NCBI RefSeq assembly: GCF_000182745.2
Contig: NC_016027.1
Coordinates: 2,517,001-2,581,000 of the forward strand
Origin: Komagataeibacter medellinensis NBRC 3288
GTDB lineage: Bacteria; Pseudomonadota; Alphaproteobacteria; Acetobacterales; Acetobacteraceae
Length of the DNA stretch: 64,000 nucleotides
Direction: 5' to 3'
Part shown: piece by piece, positions 44,000 to 54,093 of the stretch
How positions within the stretch are numbered: position 1 is the stretch's first letter
Layout: each line of letters begins with the position of its first letter
Notes under the pieces: model-generated
What the model was told of the DNA's origin: nothing
Database searches by the model: none
What the model saw: only the letters and a program-made list of their open reading frames with translations
Program-made: the position numbers and the translations under genes

Positions 44000-45130
44000 G
44001 TGACATCGCGCACGTTTTCTAATGCCTGCATCGCAGGTCTCCTTCTTCTTCTGCCTTCGTGTGGCAAGAAAAACGCGGACGCGAATGCTCCTTCAGTGAC
44101 GGATGTCCATGTCATGCGGGCGCACGAGCAGTCCGTAGATCTGACAGGATATGTTCCCGGACGCGCCGCAGCTTATCGACAGGCCGAAATCCGGCCGCAG
44201 GTCAGCGGTGTTCTTGAAAAGCGCCTGTTTGTTGAGGGGACTGATGTCAAGACGGGCCAGCAGCTCTATCAAATTTATCCGGTTCCCTATGAAGCTGCCC
44301 TAGCGCAGGCAAAGGCTGATCTGGCTCATGGAGAGGCGGAACGCGTTGCAGCAGACGCACGAAAAGCACGGTTCACCCATTTGTCCGGGATTAACGCCGT
44401 CAGTCATCAGGACTATGACGATGCCGTCTCCTCTGCGGCTCAGGCAGCGGCGGATATTGCGAGCGCGAAAGCGGAGATCATGTCCGCTCAGGTTAATCTT
44501 GATTATTCGCGTGTTTATTCCCCAATTTCCGGGCGTATCAGCCGCACGCTCGTTACGGAAGGCGCATTGGTGACGGCAAATCAGACCACACCTCTGGCGA
44601 CGGTCACGCAGTTGGACCCGATTTATGTCGATCTGACCGTTACAGGTGAGGCGGTGTCGCGCCTGCGCGAATCCCTGATGAATGAGAAGCGTGACCATAC
44701 TTCGACTGGGGCTGGCCAGGTCGATGTCGTCCTCGATACGGGACGCCCTTATACGTCACCAGGCCGAATTGATCTTCTCGAAGTAATGGTCGATCCGGGA
44801 ACCGGAATGACCACGCTGCGAACAACATTCCAGAATCCGGATGCAATGTTGCTTCCGGGCATGTTTGTGCATGCAACTCTGCATTATGGTCGGCGAAAAG
44901 CTTTTCTTGTCCCACAGAACGTTGTGCTGCGAGACCTGCACGCCGACCCTTATGTCCTGATTGCCGGATCTGACGGTAAGGCTGTCCTAAGGAAAGTAAA
45001 AATTATTCAGGATAGCGGTAATTCATGGGTGATTACTGATGGTGTTTCTGACGGTGATCGTATCATTACTGAAAAACTCCAAACCTTGCAGCCCGGCGAT
45101 TCGATACATCTTCTTAACGAACCGGCCTGA
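44000..45130 (+). CDS. RND efflux membrane fusion lipoprotein (AcrA/MexA type)
   Basis: 376 residues from GTG 44000 (AAGGA about ten bases upstream; the ATG at 43993 is out of frame). The lipoprotein signal ends LLPSC. Domains: YRQAEIRPQVSGVLEKRLFV lipoyl half, short coiled coil, NLDYSRVYSPISGRISRTLV second half, beta barrel with PIYVDLTVTGEAVSRLR, and a membrane-proximal domain. First gene of a three-gene RND operon. Confidence 0.93.
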   Translation: MTSRTFSNACIAGLLLLLPSCGKKNADANAPSVTDVHVMRAHEQSVDLTGYVPGRAAAYRQAEIRPQVSGVLEKRLFVEGTDVKTGQQLYQIYPVPYEAALAQAKADLAHGEAERVAADARKARFTHLSGINAVSHQDYDDAVSSAAQAAADIASAKAEIMSAQVNLDYSRVYSPISGRISRTLVTEGALVTANQTTPLATVTQLDPIYVDLTVTGEAVSRLRESLMNEKRDHTSTGAGQVDVVLDTGRPYTSPGRIDLLEVMVDPGTGMTTLRTTFQNPDAMLLPGMFVHATLHYGRRKAFLVPQNVVLRDLHADPYVLIAGSDGKAVLRKVKIIQDSGNSWVITDGVSDGDRIITEKLQTLQPGDSIHLLNEPA

Positions 45131-45154
45131 CGGACAGTTGCGGAGTTTTATGTG

Positions 45155-48100
45155 ATGTCAGATTTCTTTATCCGAAGGCCAATTTTTGCCTGGGTCGTTG
45201 CTCTTCTAATCTCGCTTCTGGGCGTTATTGCGCTCATGACCCTACCTATTGGCCAATATCCCAGTATCGCACCTCCACCAGTTACCGTCAGTGTTACTTA
45301 TCCAGGTGCCTCCGCTGAAACAGTGTTGAAAACTGTTGTGCAGCCCATTGAAGAGCAGATGTATGGTCTTGATGGGCTGGAATATATCTCATCGTCTGCG
45401 CAGCAGGATGGCACAGCGCAGGTGGTGCTGACCTTTATTCAGGGCACGGATCCAAATATCGCCCAGGTGCAGGTGCAAAACCGCATGACAGTGGCGCAGG
45501 CACTCCTGCCGCCAGATGTGGTTGCCCAGGGCGTGAAAATTACCAAGGCAACCAAGAGTTTTACTCTGATCGCCATGTTGGTAAGTGAGGATAACCGGCT
45601 CGATTCCTATGCTCTGGGGGATTTTGTCGCTAACCATCTTCAGGAACCGGTTACGCGGGTCACGGGTATTGGTGACTACACCTTCTTCGGTTCAGAATAT
45701 GCAATGCGCATATGGGTCAAACCGGAGAAACTGACCAGCTACGGGATGACTGTAACGGATGTTCGCAACGCGGTTACAAATCAGAACTTTCAGGTTTCAT
45801 CCGGTGAGATTGGCGCGCTGCCAAGCCCGGATGAACAGGTGCTTGACGCCGTCATTTTGGGGCCGCAGCGTCTGACCACACCGGAGGATTTCCAGAATAT
45901 CCTTTTGAAGGTCAACCCGGACGGCACACAGGTTCGTCTGCGTGATGTTGCGCGTGTGGAACTAGGGGCACAAAGTTTCCAGCCAAAGGGTCTCGTAGAT
46001 GGGCACCCTGCTGCCGGTCTTGCCCTCAATCTCGCGCCTGGTGCCAACCAGATTCAGACAGTCTCCACCGTAAAGGCGCTGTTTGATCGTGCTGCGTCGT
46101 CCTTTCCCGCAGGCGTGCACGTTGTTTATGCTTATGACACAGCGCCGTTCGTCATGGAGTCCATGCACGAGGTTGTAGAGACACTGGTTATTGCGATCGG
46201 TCTTGTGGTCGTGGTGATGTATGTGTTCCTGCAGAATTTTCGTGCCACTCTGATTCCCACCATTGCCGTGCCCGTCGTGTTGCTTGGAACTTTCGCCGTA
46301 ATTCAGGCGTCGGGCTTCATGCTCAACACCCTGACAATGCTGGCGCTGGTACTGGCAATTGGTCTGCTGGTGGACGACGCAATCGTTGTGGTTGAGAACG
46401 TCGAACGTCTGATGGCGGAAGAAAATCTTTCACCCGCCGACGCGACAAGCCGATCAATGAAGGAAATTACAGGTGCGCTGTTTGGCATCACAATGGTGCT
46501 GTCAGTGGTTTTCCTGCCCATGGCGTTCTTCGGTGGCTCTGCAGGCATCATTTACCGCCAGTTCTCCATCACCATCATTGCGGCCATGACGCTTTCGGTC
46601 ATTACCGCCATTACGTTCACGCCGGCGTTGTGTGCCACTATTTTGCGTCCATCCCACGGTCAGGCGACGAAGGGTCCATTCGGCTGGTTTAACCGGTCAT
46701 TCGACGCGTTGCTTGAGTATTATGGTCGTATCGTGGTGCGTCTGAATGCGACACCGCTTGCATGGGGGGGGTATTTGTTTCTGAGCGTTGCCGCTGTGCT
46801 ATGCTTTTTTAAGCTTTCTGAAGGTTTCTTGCCTGATGAAGATCAGGAAGTCGTCTTCGTGCAGGTTCAATCGCCGCTCAACAGTTCGGCGCATGTCACG
46901 GAACGTGTGCAGAAAGATATTCGTGAATATGTCCAGGCACACGATAAAGGTGCTGTAGAAAATGTCCTGACGGTGTTTGGCTTCCATTTTGGCGGACGCA
47001 GTCAAAGTGCAGGTTTTATCGCAGTCAAGCTCAAGCATATTGATGAGCGTACGGGTGCCGTTCGTACAGCGCAGGACATAGCGTCTGATATTAACGGGCA
47101 TTTTGCGACGTATGGGGTAGCCCAGGTTGTTGCGTTTCTTCCTCCACCCGTCATTGAACTCGGCAATGCCAGTGGTTTTGATTTTGAGCTGACCAATCCA
47201 GGGGGAATTCCCTACGAGCAGTTTTCTCAGGCCAAGGACCAGCTCATTGCCATGGCGCGGAAAGATCCGAGGCTTGTTGCTGTCCGTCTGAATGGACTGG
47301 ATGACGCACCACAATGGCATTTGAACGTTCTGAGGGAGCGCGCCAATGCTTATTCGGTTTCCAATAGCGATATCAATGATACGATCGGGAGCGCCTTCGG
47401 TTCTGCCTATATCAACCAATTCAATATGAGTGGCCGTGCCAAAAAAGTCTTTCTTCAGGGGGAGATGGATTCGAGGTTGCAGCCCCGCGACCTAGAGAAA
47501 TGGTTTGTACGCAATACACAGGGCCAGATGGTGCCGCTCACTGCTTTTACCGATCCAAAGTGGGAAATTGGGGCCCAGAAGCAGGATGTCTACAATGGTG
47601 TTCCCGCTTTCGAAATTCTGGGTGCGCCAGCGGCAGGCATAAGCAGTAGCGAGGCAATGAAGATCATGGAAGATTATGCGGCAAAGCTGCCGGTAGGGCT
47701 ATCGCACGAGTGGTCTTCTATCTCCTATGAACAGCAGCAGAGTGCAGGGCAATCCGGGAAACTTTATGCTGTTTCATTGATTGTCGTTATCCTCTGTCTG
47801 GCAGGACTTTATGAGAGCTGGTCAATTCCTGTTGCTGTCATGCTCGTGATTCCACTCGGAATTCTTGGTGCTGCACTCGCTACTTTCCTGCGCGGTCTGG
47901 CAAACGATATCTATTTCCAAGTCGGCCTGCTTACAACAGTCGGTCTGGCCACCAAAAATGCAATTCTTATCGTGGAGTTCGCGAAGATGCACTATGATGC
48001 GGGTGCAACATTGGCTGATGCAGCTTTGATCGCGGCAAAAGAACGTCTGCGTCCCATCCTGATGACATCTTTTGCCTTCATTGTTGGTACTCTGCCGCTG

Positions 48101-48298
48101 GCACTCGCCACAGGGGCAGGTTCGGCTGCGCATATTGCCATCGGCACAGCGGTTGTCGGTGGTATGACTGGTGCGACAGTGCTGGCTGTGTTGTTCGTGC
48201 CTAAATTCTTTGTTTCGGTTCTGACCCTGTTCCGGGTTCAGCGCAATGCTCCAGATAAGCCTCCCGTCAGCACAGCGGAAGAAGGGGGGGCGCACTGA
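45155..48298 (+). CDS. RND multidrug efflux permease (AcrB/MexB, HAE-1)
   Basis: 1047 residues. ATG 45155 has GGAG nine bases upstream; GTG 45152 is the alternative. Twelve membrane segments and two large periplasmic loops. N-terminus SDFFIRRPIFAWVVALLISL; proton relay GLLVDDAIVVVENVERLM in TM4; GLATKNAILIVEFAK in TM10. Exports hydrophobic or amphiphilic compounds with protons entering. Its stop overlaps the outer-membrane gene by one base (TGATG). Confidence 0.97.
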   Translation: MSDFFIRRPIFAWVVALLISLLGVIALMTLPIGQYPSIAPPPVTVSVTYPGASAETVLKTVVQPIEEQMYGLDGLEYISSSAQQDGTAQVVLTFIQGTDPNIAQVQVQNRMTVAQALLPPDVVAQGVKITKATKSFTLIAMLVSEDNRLDSYALGDFVANHLQEPVTRVTGIGDYTFFGSEYAMRIWVKPEKLTSYGMTVTDVRNAVTNQNFQVSSGEIGALPSPDEQVLDAVILGPQRLTTPEDFQNILLKVNPDGTQVRLRDVARVELGAQSFQPKGLVDGHPAAGLALNLAPGANQIQTVSTVKALFDRAASSFPAGVHVVYAYDTAPFVMESMHEVVETLVIAIGLVVVVMYVFLQNFRATLIPTIAVPVVLLGTFAVIQASGFMLNTLTMLALVLAIGLLVDDAIVVVENVERLMAEENLSPADATSRSMKEITGALFGITMVLSVVFLPMAFFGGSAGIIYRQFSITIIAAMTLSVITAITFTPALCATILRPSHGQATKGPFGWFNRSFDALLEYYGRIVVRLNATPLAWGGYLFLSVAAVLCFFKLSEGFLPDEDQEVVFVQVQSPLNSSAHVTERVQKDIREYVQAHDKGAVENVLTVFGFHFGGRSQSAGFIAVKLKHIDERTGAVRTAQDIASDINGHFATYGVAQVVAFLPPPVIELGNASGFDFELTNPGGIPYEQFSQAKDQLIAMARKDPRLVAVRLNGLDDAPQWHLNVLRERANAYSVSNSDINDTIGSAFGSAYINQFNMSGRAKKVFLQGEMDSRLQPRDLEKWFVRNTQGQMVPLTAFTDPKWEIGAQKQDVYNGVPAFEILGAPAAGISSSEAMKIMEDYAAKLPVGLSHEWSSISYEQQQSAGQSGKLYAVSLIVVILCLAGLYESWSIPVAVMLVIPLGILGAALATFLRGLANDIYFQVGLLTTVGLATKNAILIVEFAKMHYDAGATLADAALIAAKERLRPILMTSFAFIVGTLPLALATGAGSAAHIAIGTAVVGGMTGATVLAVLFVPKFFVSVLTLFRVQRNAPDKPPVSTAEEGGAH

Positions 48299-49785
48299 TG
48301 TCGAGGCAGCTTTCCTTTTCATCACTGGTCTTCCTGCTTCTTGGAGGATGTACCATGATTCCGCATTACGAACGGCCAGCCAGCCCGGTTGGCAAGACTT
48401 GGCCGAATGGGTCTGCCTATCGTAATACCAAAGGCGTCTCGTCAGATGCCGTGAAATCCGATGCTGCATGGCGCGACTTTTATCGTGATCCACTTCTTCA
48501 ATCTCTTATTGCAGAAGCGCTGGAGAACAACCGTGACTATCGTGTTGCCATTCAGCAGATCGAAACAGCTGGTGCGCAGTTTGATATTGAAAATGCGAGT
48601 CTGTTTCCGTCATTGACGGGGAATGCATCAGGAAATATCCAGAAATATGCTGCTCGAACCATGCGGTTTCCCCATACACCAGCTTCTCAGGGGTCTATTT
48701 ACCAAAGGCAGTATGGTGTCGGTTTCGGCGTTTCCTCTTATGAGATTGATCTATGGGGGCGCATCAGGAGTGCTTCCCGGTCGGCATTTGATCATTACAT
48801 GAGTGACGTCTATACGCGTGAGAGCGTGAATATTACGCTCAAAGCAAGCGTCGCTACGACAGTTCTTAACTGGGTGGCCAACAATGAAGGATATCAACTC
48901 ACATCAGATATTCTGAAAAGCTGGCAGAAAAGTTACGATCTCGTCCTTGAAGCGCGTAAAAGCGGTTCGTCGAGCGACCTTGATGTGGCGGAGGCAGAGG
49001 AGGCGCTGCGTGAAGCTGAAAAGCAACTGGAGATCTATGACCGTCAGCGGGCTCAGGCCCTCAATCAGCTGGAACTTCTGGTAGGAAGGCCTCTGACGGA
49101 CGCTCAGAAAAATGCACTGGAAGGAAAGAAAGCTCTTGCTGACATAGTGGACTTTCCGGATGTTCCAGAAGGTCTCCCGTCTGATCTCATCAGTAGGCGT
49201 CCGGATATTCTTGCCGCAGAGCATACGCTTCTGGCCGCAAATGACGATATTGGGGAGGCTCGGGCTGAGTTCTTTCCGAAGATCCAGATTACTGCGTCAA
49301 ATGGTACAGCAAGTAGTGGCATCAAACGCCTTTTCCGATCCGGAATGGGGGCATGGGATGTCGCCCCGCAGATCACACTTCCGATTTTTGACGAAGGTCG
49401 ATTGACGGCCCAACTCAAACAATCGAAAGCAAACAAGCGTATGGAGATTGCCCGCTACGAAAAATCAATCCAGACAGGTTTTAGAGAAGTAGCAGACGCG
49501 CTTGCTGCCAGAGAGACTTATGTTCGGGAAACGACGGCGCAGGATTGTTTTGTTTCGGCTTCACAGCGGCAATACCGGCTTTCTCGTGCGCGTTTTGAAA
49601 TGGGGTCAGACAGTTATCTGCAAACACTTGTTGCCCAGAGAACTTATCTCAACGCCGTGACGGAAGGGATTTCTATCCATCTCGGTCAGCGTTCAAACGC
49701 TGTTACGCTCTATAAGGTATTAGGGGGTGGCTGGGAGAATGAGACGCCAAAGCGCCCATTCCGTATCGGTGAGCATATTCTATAA
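48298..49785 (+). CDS. RND outer-membrane channel lipoprotein (OprM type)
   Basis: 495 residues. Lipobox VFLLLGGC then TMIPHYERPASPV. OEP marks: WRDFYRDPLLQSLIAEALEN, VSSYEIDLWGRIRSASRSAF, SRRPDILAAEHTLLAANDDI and PIFDEGRLTAQLKQSK. It completes the tripartite pump with the two preceding genes. 49786-50057 downstream holds no gene. Confidence 0.95.
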   Translation: MSRQLSFSSLVFLLLGGCTMIPHYERPASPVGKTWPNGSAYRNTKGVSSDAVKSDAAWRDFYRDPLLQSLIAEALENNRDYRVAIQQIETAGAQFDIENASLFPSLTGNASGNIQKYAARTMRFPHTPASQGSIYQRQYGVGFGVSSYEIDLWGRIRSASRSAFDHYMSDVYTRESVNITLKASVATTVLNWVANNEGYQLTSDILKSWQKSYDLVLEARKSGSSSDLDVAEAEEALREAEKQLEIYDRQRAQALNQLELLVGRPLTDAQKNALEGKKALADIVDFPDVPEGLPSDLISRRPDILAAEHTLLAANDDIGEARAEFFPKIQITASNGTASSGIKRLFRSGMGAWDVAPQITLPIFDEGRLTAQLKQSKANKRMEIARYEKSIQTGFREVADALAARETYVRETTAQDCFVSASQRQYRLSRARFEMGSDSYLQTLVAQRTYLNAVTEGISIHLGQRSNAVTLYKVLGGGWENETPKRPFRIGEHIL

Positions 49786-50057
49786 GCTTGTCTGACAGAC
49801 AGCATTATAGGATGGCTTGCTGTGCCGACATTTCTATGGGGTTCAGAATGTTTGGCTTCATCATGCGAAGAGGCTTGGAGCGGATAAAATGTTGTGAGTC
49901 CAAGTCTTGTTTTTCTTGAGGGCGCGTTGGGATCAAATTACGAATGTCTGATCATCAACTCTGCCATTGGATATTGAAATTGATGTAATCTGTGCTTGCA
50001 AATGGATTTTAATAATCTAAATGGCTGGTGATTGAGCTAACGATGGGACCATCCTTG

Positions 50058-50669
50058 ATGTTGAAGAACAAAAATGAGCGTGATGAAGCTGTTAGGACGC
50101 AGATTGTTGAGCAGGCACGCTTATTGTTTGAGCGTTACGGGCAGTCAAAGACAACCATGTCCGATATTGCGGAAGCGGCAGGTATGTCACCCGCACACAT
50201 TTATAATTTTTTCAAAGGAAAAAATGAAATTATAGATGCCGTTGGTGATCAGGTTTTTTCTTCCTTCGCCAAAAAAATAAAAAAAGAGATTGACACAAAA
50301 AAAGATCTTTTTGAAAAAATAGCCACGATATTTCTGTTTATTTATAAGCATAACCGTGATCACGCTCTTCCAAAAGATGATGGGCTATGTATTAAAATTT
50401 GTGAGGGGATTGACGGTTGGGATTTTGAAAAGAAATTTGAGGGATTTGTCCTCAAAACAGTTTCTGATATCATAAAACAAGCTGCCGAGCCCGATATTTC
50501 GGGGGATAAAGTCCGAAATGATGCCAGAACTATTCTCGACTGTATGTTTTTCGGCGCTGTTTATACCGAAATATTCCGATCTCTTTCAGCGAAAGAGCAT
50601 GAACAACGCGTCAGATACCAGCTTGAATTTATTCGATCCGCGCTTCTTCAGAGGGGATATGTCGTTTAG
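50058..50669 (+). CDS. TetR-family regulator, probably of the RND operon
   Basis: About 203 residues from ATG 50058; GTG 50028 and ATG 50043 are in-frame alternatives. Helix-turn-helix QARLLFERYGQSKTTMSDIA, then GMSPAHIYNFFKGKNEIIDA. The C-terminal ligand domain is Lys-rich and A/T-rich in codons, unlike the pump genes. Its position after the pump operon suggests control of it, but the pump may equally use the palindrome-binding regulator. Confidence 0.88.
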   Translation: MLKNKNERDEAVRTQIVEQARLLFERYGQSKTTMSDIAEAAGMSPAHIYNFFKGKNEIIDAVGDQVFSSFAKKIKKEIDTKKDLFEKIATIFLFIYKHNRDHALPKDDGLCIKICEGIDGWDFEKKFEGFVLKTVSDIIKQAAEPDISGDKVRNDARTILDCMFFGAVYTEIFRSLSAKEHEQRVRYQLEFIRSALLQRGYVV

Positions 50670-50749
50670 TAAAGTTACGCTCGCTCCTGGAATTTCAGAA
50701 TGTGTCTTTATGGCGTGATCTATTTGCACGTTTGACGTATTAGAAGAAT

Positions 50750-50778
50750 GTGCACCGGCATATTCTCTGCTGGTGCAC
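50750..50778. terminator. Hairpin after tetR
   Basis: GTGCACCGGCA pairs with TGCTGGTGCAC around TATTCTC (one G-U pair), 80 bp past the tetR stop. Only a weak T-rich tail follows. The rest of the 50670-51001 gap shows no gene. Confidence 0.4.
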
Positions 50779-51001
50779 CAGTCTCTTGAGGAGGAGCAAT
50801 ACTCAGTGTGCCTTGGGCCTATAATGGCTCGTAGCCGCTACACGAGGGCTCCGGACTGCAAATTGGGCGCATCCATGGGACATGATCTGGGTATTTTCGG
50901 CCTGTTTAAATTGTCTGTTGTGGTTCGCAGAGTGAATTAAGTTGAAAAACGTAGCATCTTGAATTAGTCGAGTATCTTGAGCATCACATTCAGGCATAGG
51001 A

Positions 51002-51889
51002 TTATGCTGACCCAAGGCGACCCGCCATAAAGTCAACAAAAGCTCGGATTTTGGGTAATGACTGTCTATTGGACGGCCACAGGATGCCGACGTCTCTTCT
51101 GTCATGAATATATTCGTCCAGAACGGGGATGAGCTGCTTTGCCTTTATCTTTTCATGCACCATGAAGTCTGGAAGCAGGGCGATACCAAGTCCGTTTTCT
51201 ACCATACTTAGCAATGAGTTTATATTGTTGGAAACCGAAGATGTGGGCAGGTCCGGACTGATTAGTTCACCATTAGTCAGAAATGGCCATGGGGCCAGTT
51301 TTCCGCTGCTGGGATAACGATATCTCAGGCAGAGATGTGTCTGGAGATCATCAGGGCTGACTGGCAGGCCCCGGAGGGAAGCGTAGTCTGGTGCTGCGAC
51401 AAGTCTATGATGAAATCCGCTAAGTCTGCGCATCATGAGACGCGAATCATCAACAGAACCAATCCGCATGACAGCATCAAACCCTTCCTCTACCAGATTG
51501 ACCAACCGGTCACTGAAATCGAGATCCAGTTCGATTTCTGGGTAGCGTTTCTGAAAAGCAACAATATGTGGCATCAATTCAGTACCCAGATTAGGGAAAC
51601 CGATGCGTAATCGTCCTTTGGGTTCTGCGGTGACTGCGCTTAATTCTTCTCTGGCTGCATCAAACTCTGCAAAAATGCGATAGCAATGAAAGAGAAATTT
51701 TTCTCCTTCAGCCGTCAAACTGATGGCGCGTGTGGAACGGTGAAAAAGACGAGCACCTAGTTCCTGCTCGAGCTTGGCTATTGTTCGGCCAATCGCTGAT
51801 GAGGAGAGGCCAATCCGTCGACCGGCTTCCTTGAAACTGCTTGTTTCTGCCGCTTGCACGAAGGCTTCCAGGGCTCCAAAATGTGTCAT
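51002..51889 (-). CDS. LysR-family regulator of the adjacent OYE gene
   Basis: About 295 residues from ATG 51889, the position that places the helix-turn-helix at the usual distance (FGALEAFVQAAETSSFKEAG, then IGLSSSAIGRTIAKLEQELG); an ATG at 51934 is in frame. The effector domain has GRLRIGFPNLGTELMPHIVA. Divergent from the ene-reductase gene at 52085 over 195 bp, the usual LysR/OYE pairing in electrophile defence. Confidence 0.9.
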   Translation of the reverse strand: MTHFGALEAFVQAAETSSFKEAGRRIGLSSSAIGRTIAKLEQELGARLFHRSTRAISLTAEGEKFLFHCYRIFAEFDAAREELSAVTAEPKGRLRIGFPNLGTELMPHIVAFQKRYPEIELDLDFSDRLVNLVEEGFDAVMRIGSVDDSRLMMRRLSGFHHRLVAAPDYASLRGLPVSPDDLQTHLCLRYRYPSSGKLAPWPFLTNGELISPDLPTSSVSNNINSLLSMVENGLGIALLPDFMVHEKIKAKQLIPVLDEYIHDRRDVGILWPSNRQSLPKIRAFVDFMAGRLGSA

Positions 51890-52084
51890 GGTATGATTGC
51901 GCTTTGTTCCGTTATGTTCGGATAATTGTCCCATTTATCGCAAGCATGACAAGGGGTAGAAGAAACACGTATTATTCTGAACCAGCAAGATGAATGATGC
52001 CGGATAGATATATTCCTCAAAGCGACTTCAATCTGTCGATGGGATACCGGGCATTCAGTTTTGCTATAAAAAGTGGAGTTAATC

Positions 52085-53194
52085 ATGGCCTCTCCCTCTC
52101 TGTTCAAGCCGTTTACCCTCAAGGACATTGCACTGCGTAATCGTATCGCCATTCCCCCGATGTGCCAGTATATGGCCACGGATGGGGTCGTGAATGACTG
52201 GCACCATATTCACTATGGTGCCTTGGCTCGGGGTGGGGCTGGGCTGGTCGTTGTCGAAGCGACAGCCGTCGCTCCGGAAGGTCGCATTACCCCAAAGTGT
52301 GCCGGTCTGTGGAATGATGAGCAGGCACAGGCTTTTGTTCCTGTTGTCAAGGCCATCAAGGACGCTGGCGCCGTTCCTGGTATTCAGATTGCGCATGCCG
52401 GACGTAAGGCGAATGCCAACCGTCCATGGGAGGGAGATGACCATATTCCTGAAAATGACCCCCGTGCCTGGCAGACGATCGCGCCTTCTGCCATCGCTTT
52501 TGGTAAGCATCTGCCCCGGACGCCTAAAGCCATGACTCTTGAAGATATAAAGCGTGTGCAGCAGAATTTTGTTGATGCGGCGCGACGTGCTCTTGAGGCT
52601 GGCTTCGAGTGGATTGAACTCCATTTTGCTCATGGTTATCTGGCGCAGAGTTTCTTTTCTGAGCATAGCAATCAGCGAACCGACGCCTATGGTGGAAGCT
52701 TGGAAAACCGCAGTCGTTTTCTGGTCGAAACTCTCGCGGCAGTCAGAAAAGTGTGGCCGGAACATTTGCCTTTGACGGTCCGCTTCGGAGTTATTGAGTT
52801 CGATGGTCGTGACGAACAGACTTTTGCTGAGTCCATGGAACTGGTGAAGCGCTTCAAGACCGAAGGACTGGATCTGCTCAGCGTGAGTATTGGGTTCACC
52901 ATTCCTGAAGTGAATATTCCGTGGGGCCCCGGCTTCATGGCGCCTATTGCTGGGCGTGTCCGTGAAGAAGTGGGTCTTCCGGTGACGTCAGCATGGGGGT
53001 TTGAAGTGCCTGCTGTGGCAGAGCAGGCCGCTGCGGAACACAGGTTGGATCTTGTCTCAGTTGGGCGCGCCCTTCTTGCTAATCCGCACTGGCCCTACGC
53101 AGCCGCAAAGGCCTTGCGCGCGGATCGACCCGCCTGGGTTTTGCCTGCTCCTTATGCCCGTTGGCTTGAACGCTATAGTCTTGGCCAGTTCTGA
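52085..53194 (+). CDS. Old-yellow-enzyme family NADH:flavin oxidoreductase (YqjM type)
   Basis: 369 residues from ATG 52085 (GGAG six bases upstream). FMN barrel with NRIAIPPMCQYMATDGVVND, where Cys27 is the redox-sensing residue of thermophilic-like OYEs. QIAHAGRKANANRPWEG and ELHFAHGYLAQSFFSEHSN hold the His residues for substrate binding. Reduces activated alkenes, quinones or N-ethylmaleimide-type electrophiles. Monocistronic by layout; possible weak hairpins at 53199-53222 and 53268-53298 follow. Confidence 0.94.
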   Translation: MASPSLFKPFTLKDIALRNRIAIPPMCQYMATDGVVNDWHHIHYGALARGGAGLVVVEATAVAPEGRITPKCAGLWNDEQAQAFVPVVKAIKDAGAVPGIQIAHAGRKANANRPWEGDDHIPENDPRAWQTIAPSAIAFGKHLPRTPKAMTLEDIKRVQQNFVDAARRALEAGFEWIELHFAHGYLAQSFFSEHSNQRTDAYGGSLENRSRFLVETLAAVRKVWPEHLPLTVRFGVIEFDGRDEQTFAESMELVKRFKTEGLDLLSVSIGFTIPEVNIPWGPGFMAPIAGRVREEVGLPVTSAWGFEVPAVAEQAAAEHRLDLVSVGRALLANPHWPYAAAKALRADRPAWVLPAPYARWLERYSLGQF

Positions 53195-53387
53195 GGTGCC
53201 AGACGTTATCTGATACCGTCTGGCTACCCGCAAGGTTGAGCCCAAACGCATTTTAGATCGGGTCGTGCTGCCTGTTTCTTTTTCAAAGGAACAGGCAGTT
53301 GCCGTATGGAGCGTGTGGGCCGTTGGCTGATTATGAGAGGGTAGAAGAGCGATTGCAGTCTTACAAAAAGGCTGATCTGGAGGCTAT

Positions 53388-54044
53388 GTGGATCTATTCG
53401 GCGAAATAAGACATCTCAAATTGAATGGAGGAACGGTCGTCTATGATCCTCGTCCATCTCTTGGACTGTCTCCCGATCTGTTGATGAAGAGACTGAGTTC
53501 AGAGCTGGTCTGGGAGCAGCACAAAGTCCGGCTTCATGATACTGTAATAGATCAGCCTCGTTTGAGTGGCTGGCATGGGGATATCGTTCATACATATACC
53601 ACGCTGGCGCATAATCTTCACCCAGAGCCTTGGAGCCCTGTGCTCAAGCAGCTCCGGCAACGTGTTTCAGAGCTGGCGAAAGCTCCCTTTAACTCTATGC
53701 TGGCCAATCTCTATCGGAACGGCGCAGACAGCATAGGCTGGCATAGCGATAACGAAGAGGGACTGGGAACTGAACCAACGATTGCTTTGATCAGCCTCGG
53801 TGCAGAGAGAAAGTTTTCGTTGAGACGGTGGGACGATCATCGCAGCAGGTGTGACATTATTCTTGAGCATGGCAGCTTGCTTATCATGAGTGGCATGACG
53901 CAGAGGTACTGGCAACATGCTGTCCCCAGAACAAGTGCGGTGACAGGGGCCAGAATAAGCCTCACGTTCCGACAGATTGATCCAGTATCAGGCCGCTCTC
54001 TGAAGTCGGTCACCCACAAAGAACAATCAGGGACGGATCCGTGA
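53388..54044 (+). CDS. AlkB-like 2-oxoglutarate/Fe(II) dioxygenase
   Basis: 218 residues from GTG 53388 with GGAGG close upstream. Iron triad: WHSDNEEG (H119, D121) and WQHAVP (H177). 2-oxoglutarate binding Arg in GARISLTFR. The FNSMLANLYRNGADSIGWHS block is that of ALKBH2/3-like and bacterial AlkB2 proteins, which repair methylated bases or act on RNA. Single gene between OYE and the epimerase; 53195-53387 has no gene. Confidence 0.9.
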   Translation: MDLFGEIRHLKLNGGTVVYDPRPSLGLSPDLLMKRLSSELVWEQHKVRLHDTVIDQPRLSGWHGDIVHTYTTLAHNLHPEPWSPVLKQLRQRVSELAKAPFNSMLANLYRNGADSIGWHSDNEEGLGTEPTIALISLGAERKFSLRRWDDHRSRCDIILEHGSLLIMSGMTQRYWQHAVPRTSAVTGARISLTFRQIDPVSGRSLKSVTHKEQSGTDP

Positions 54045-54093
54045 TCAATAAGAGTGACGTTGCTGACTGCTATTTTTTATGGGAAGAGGTAAG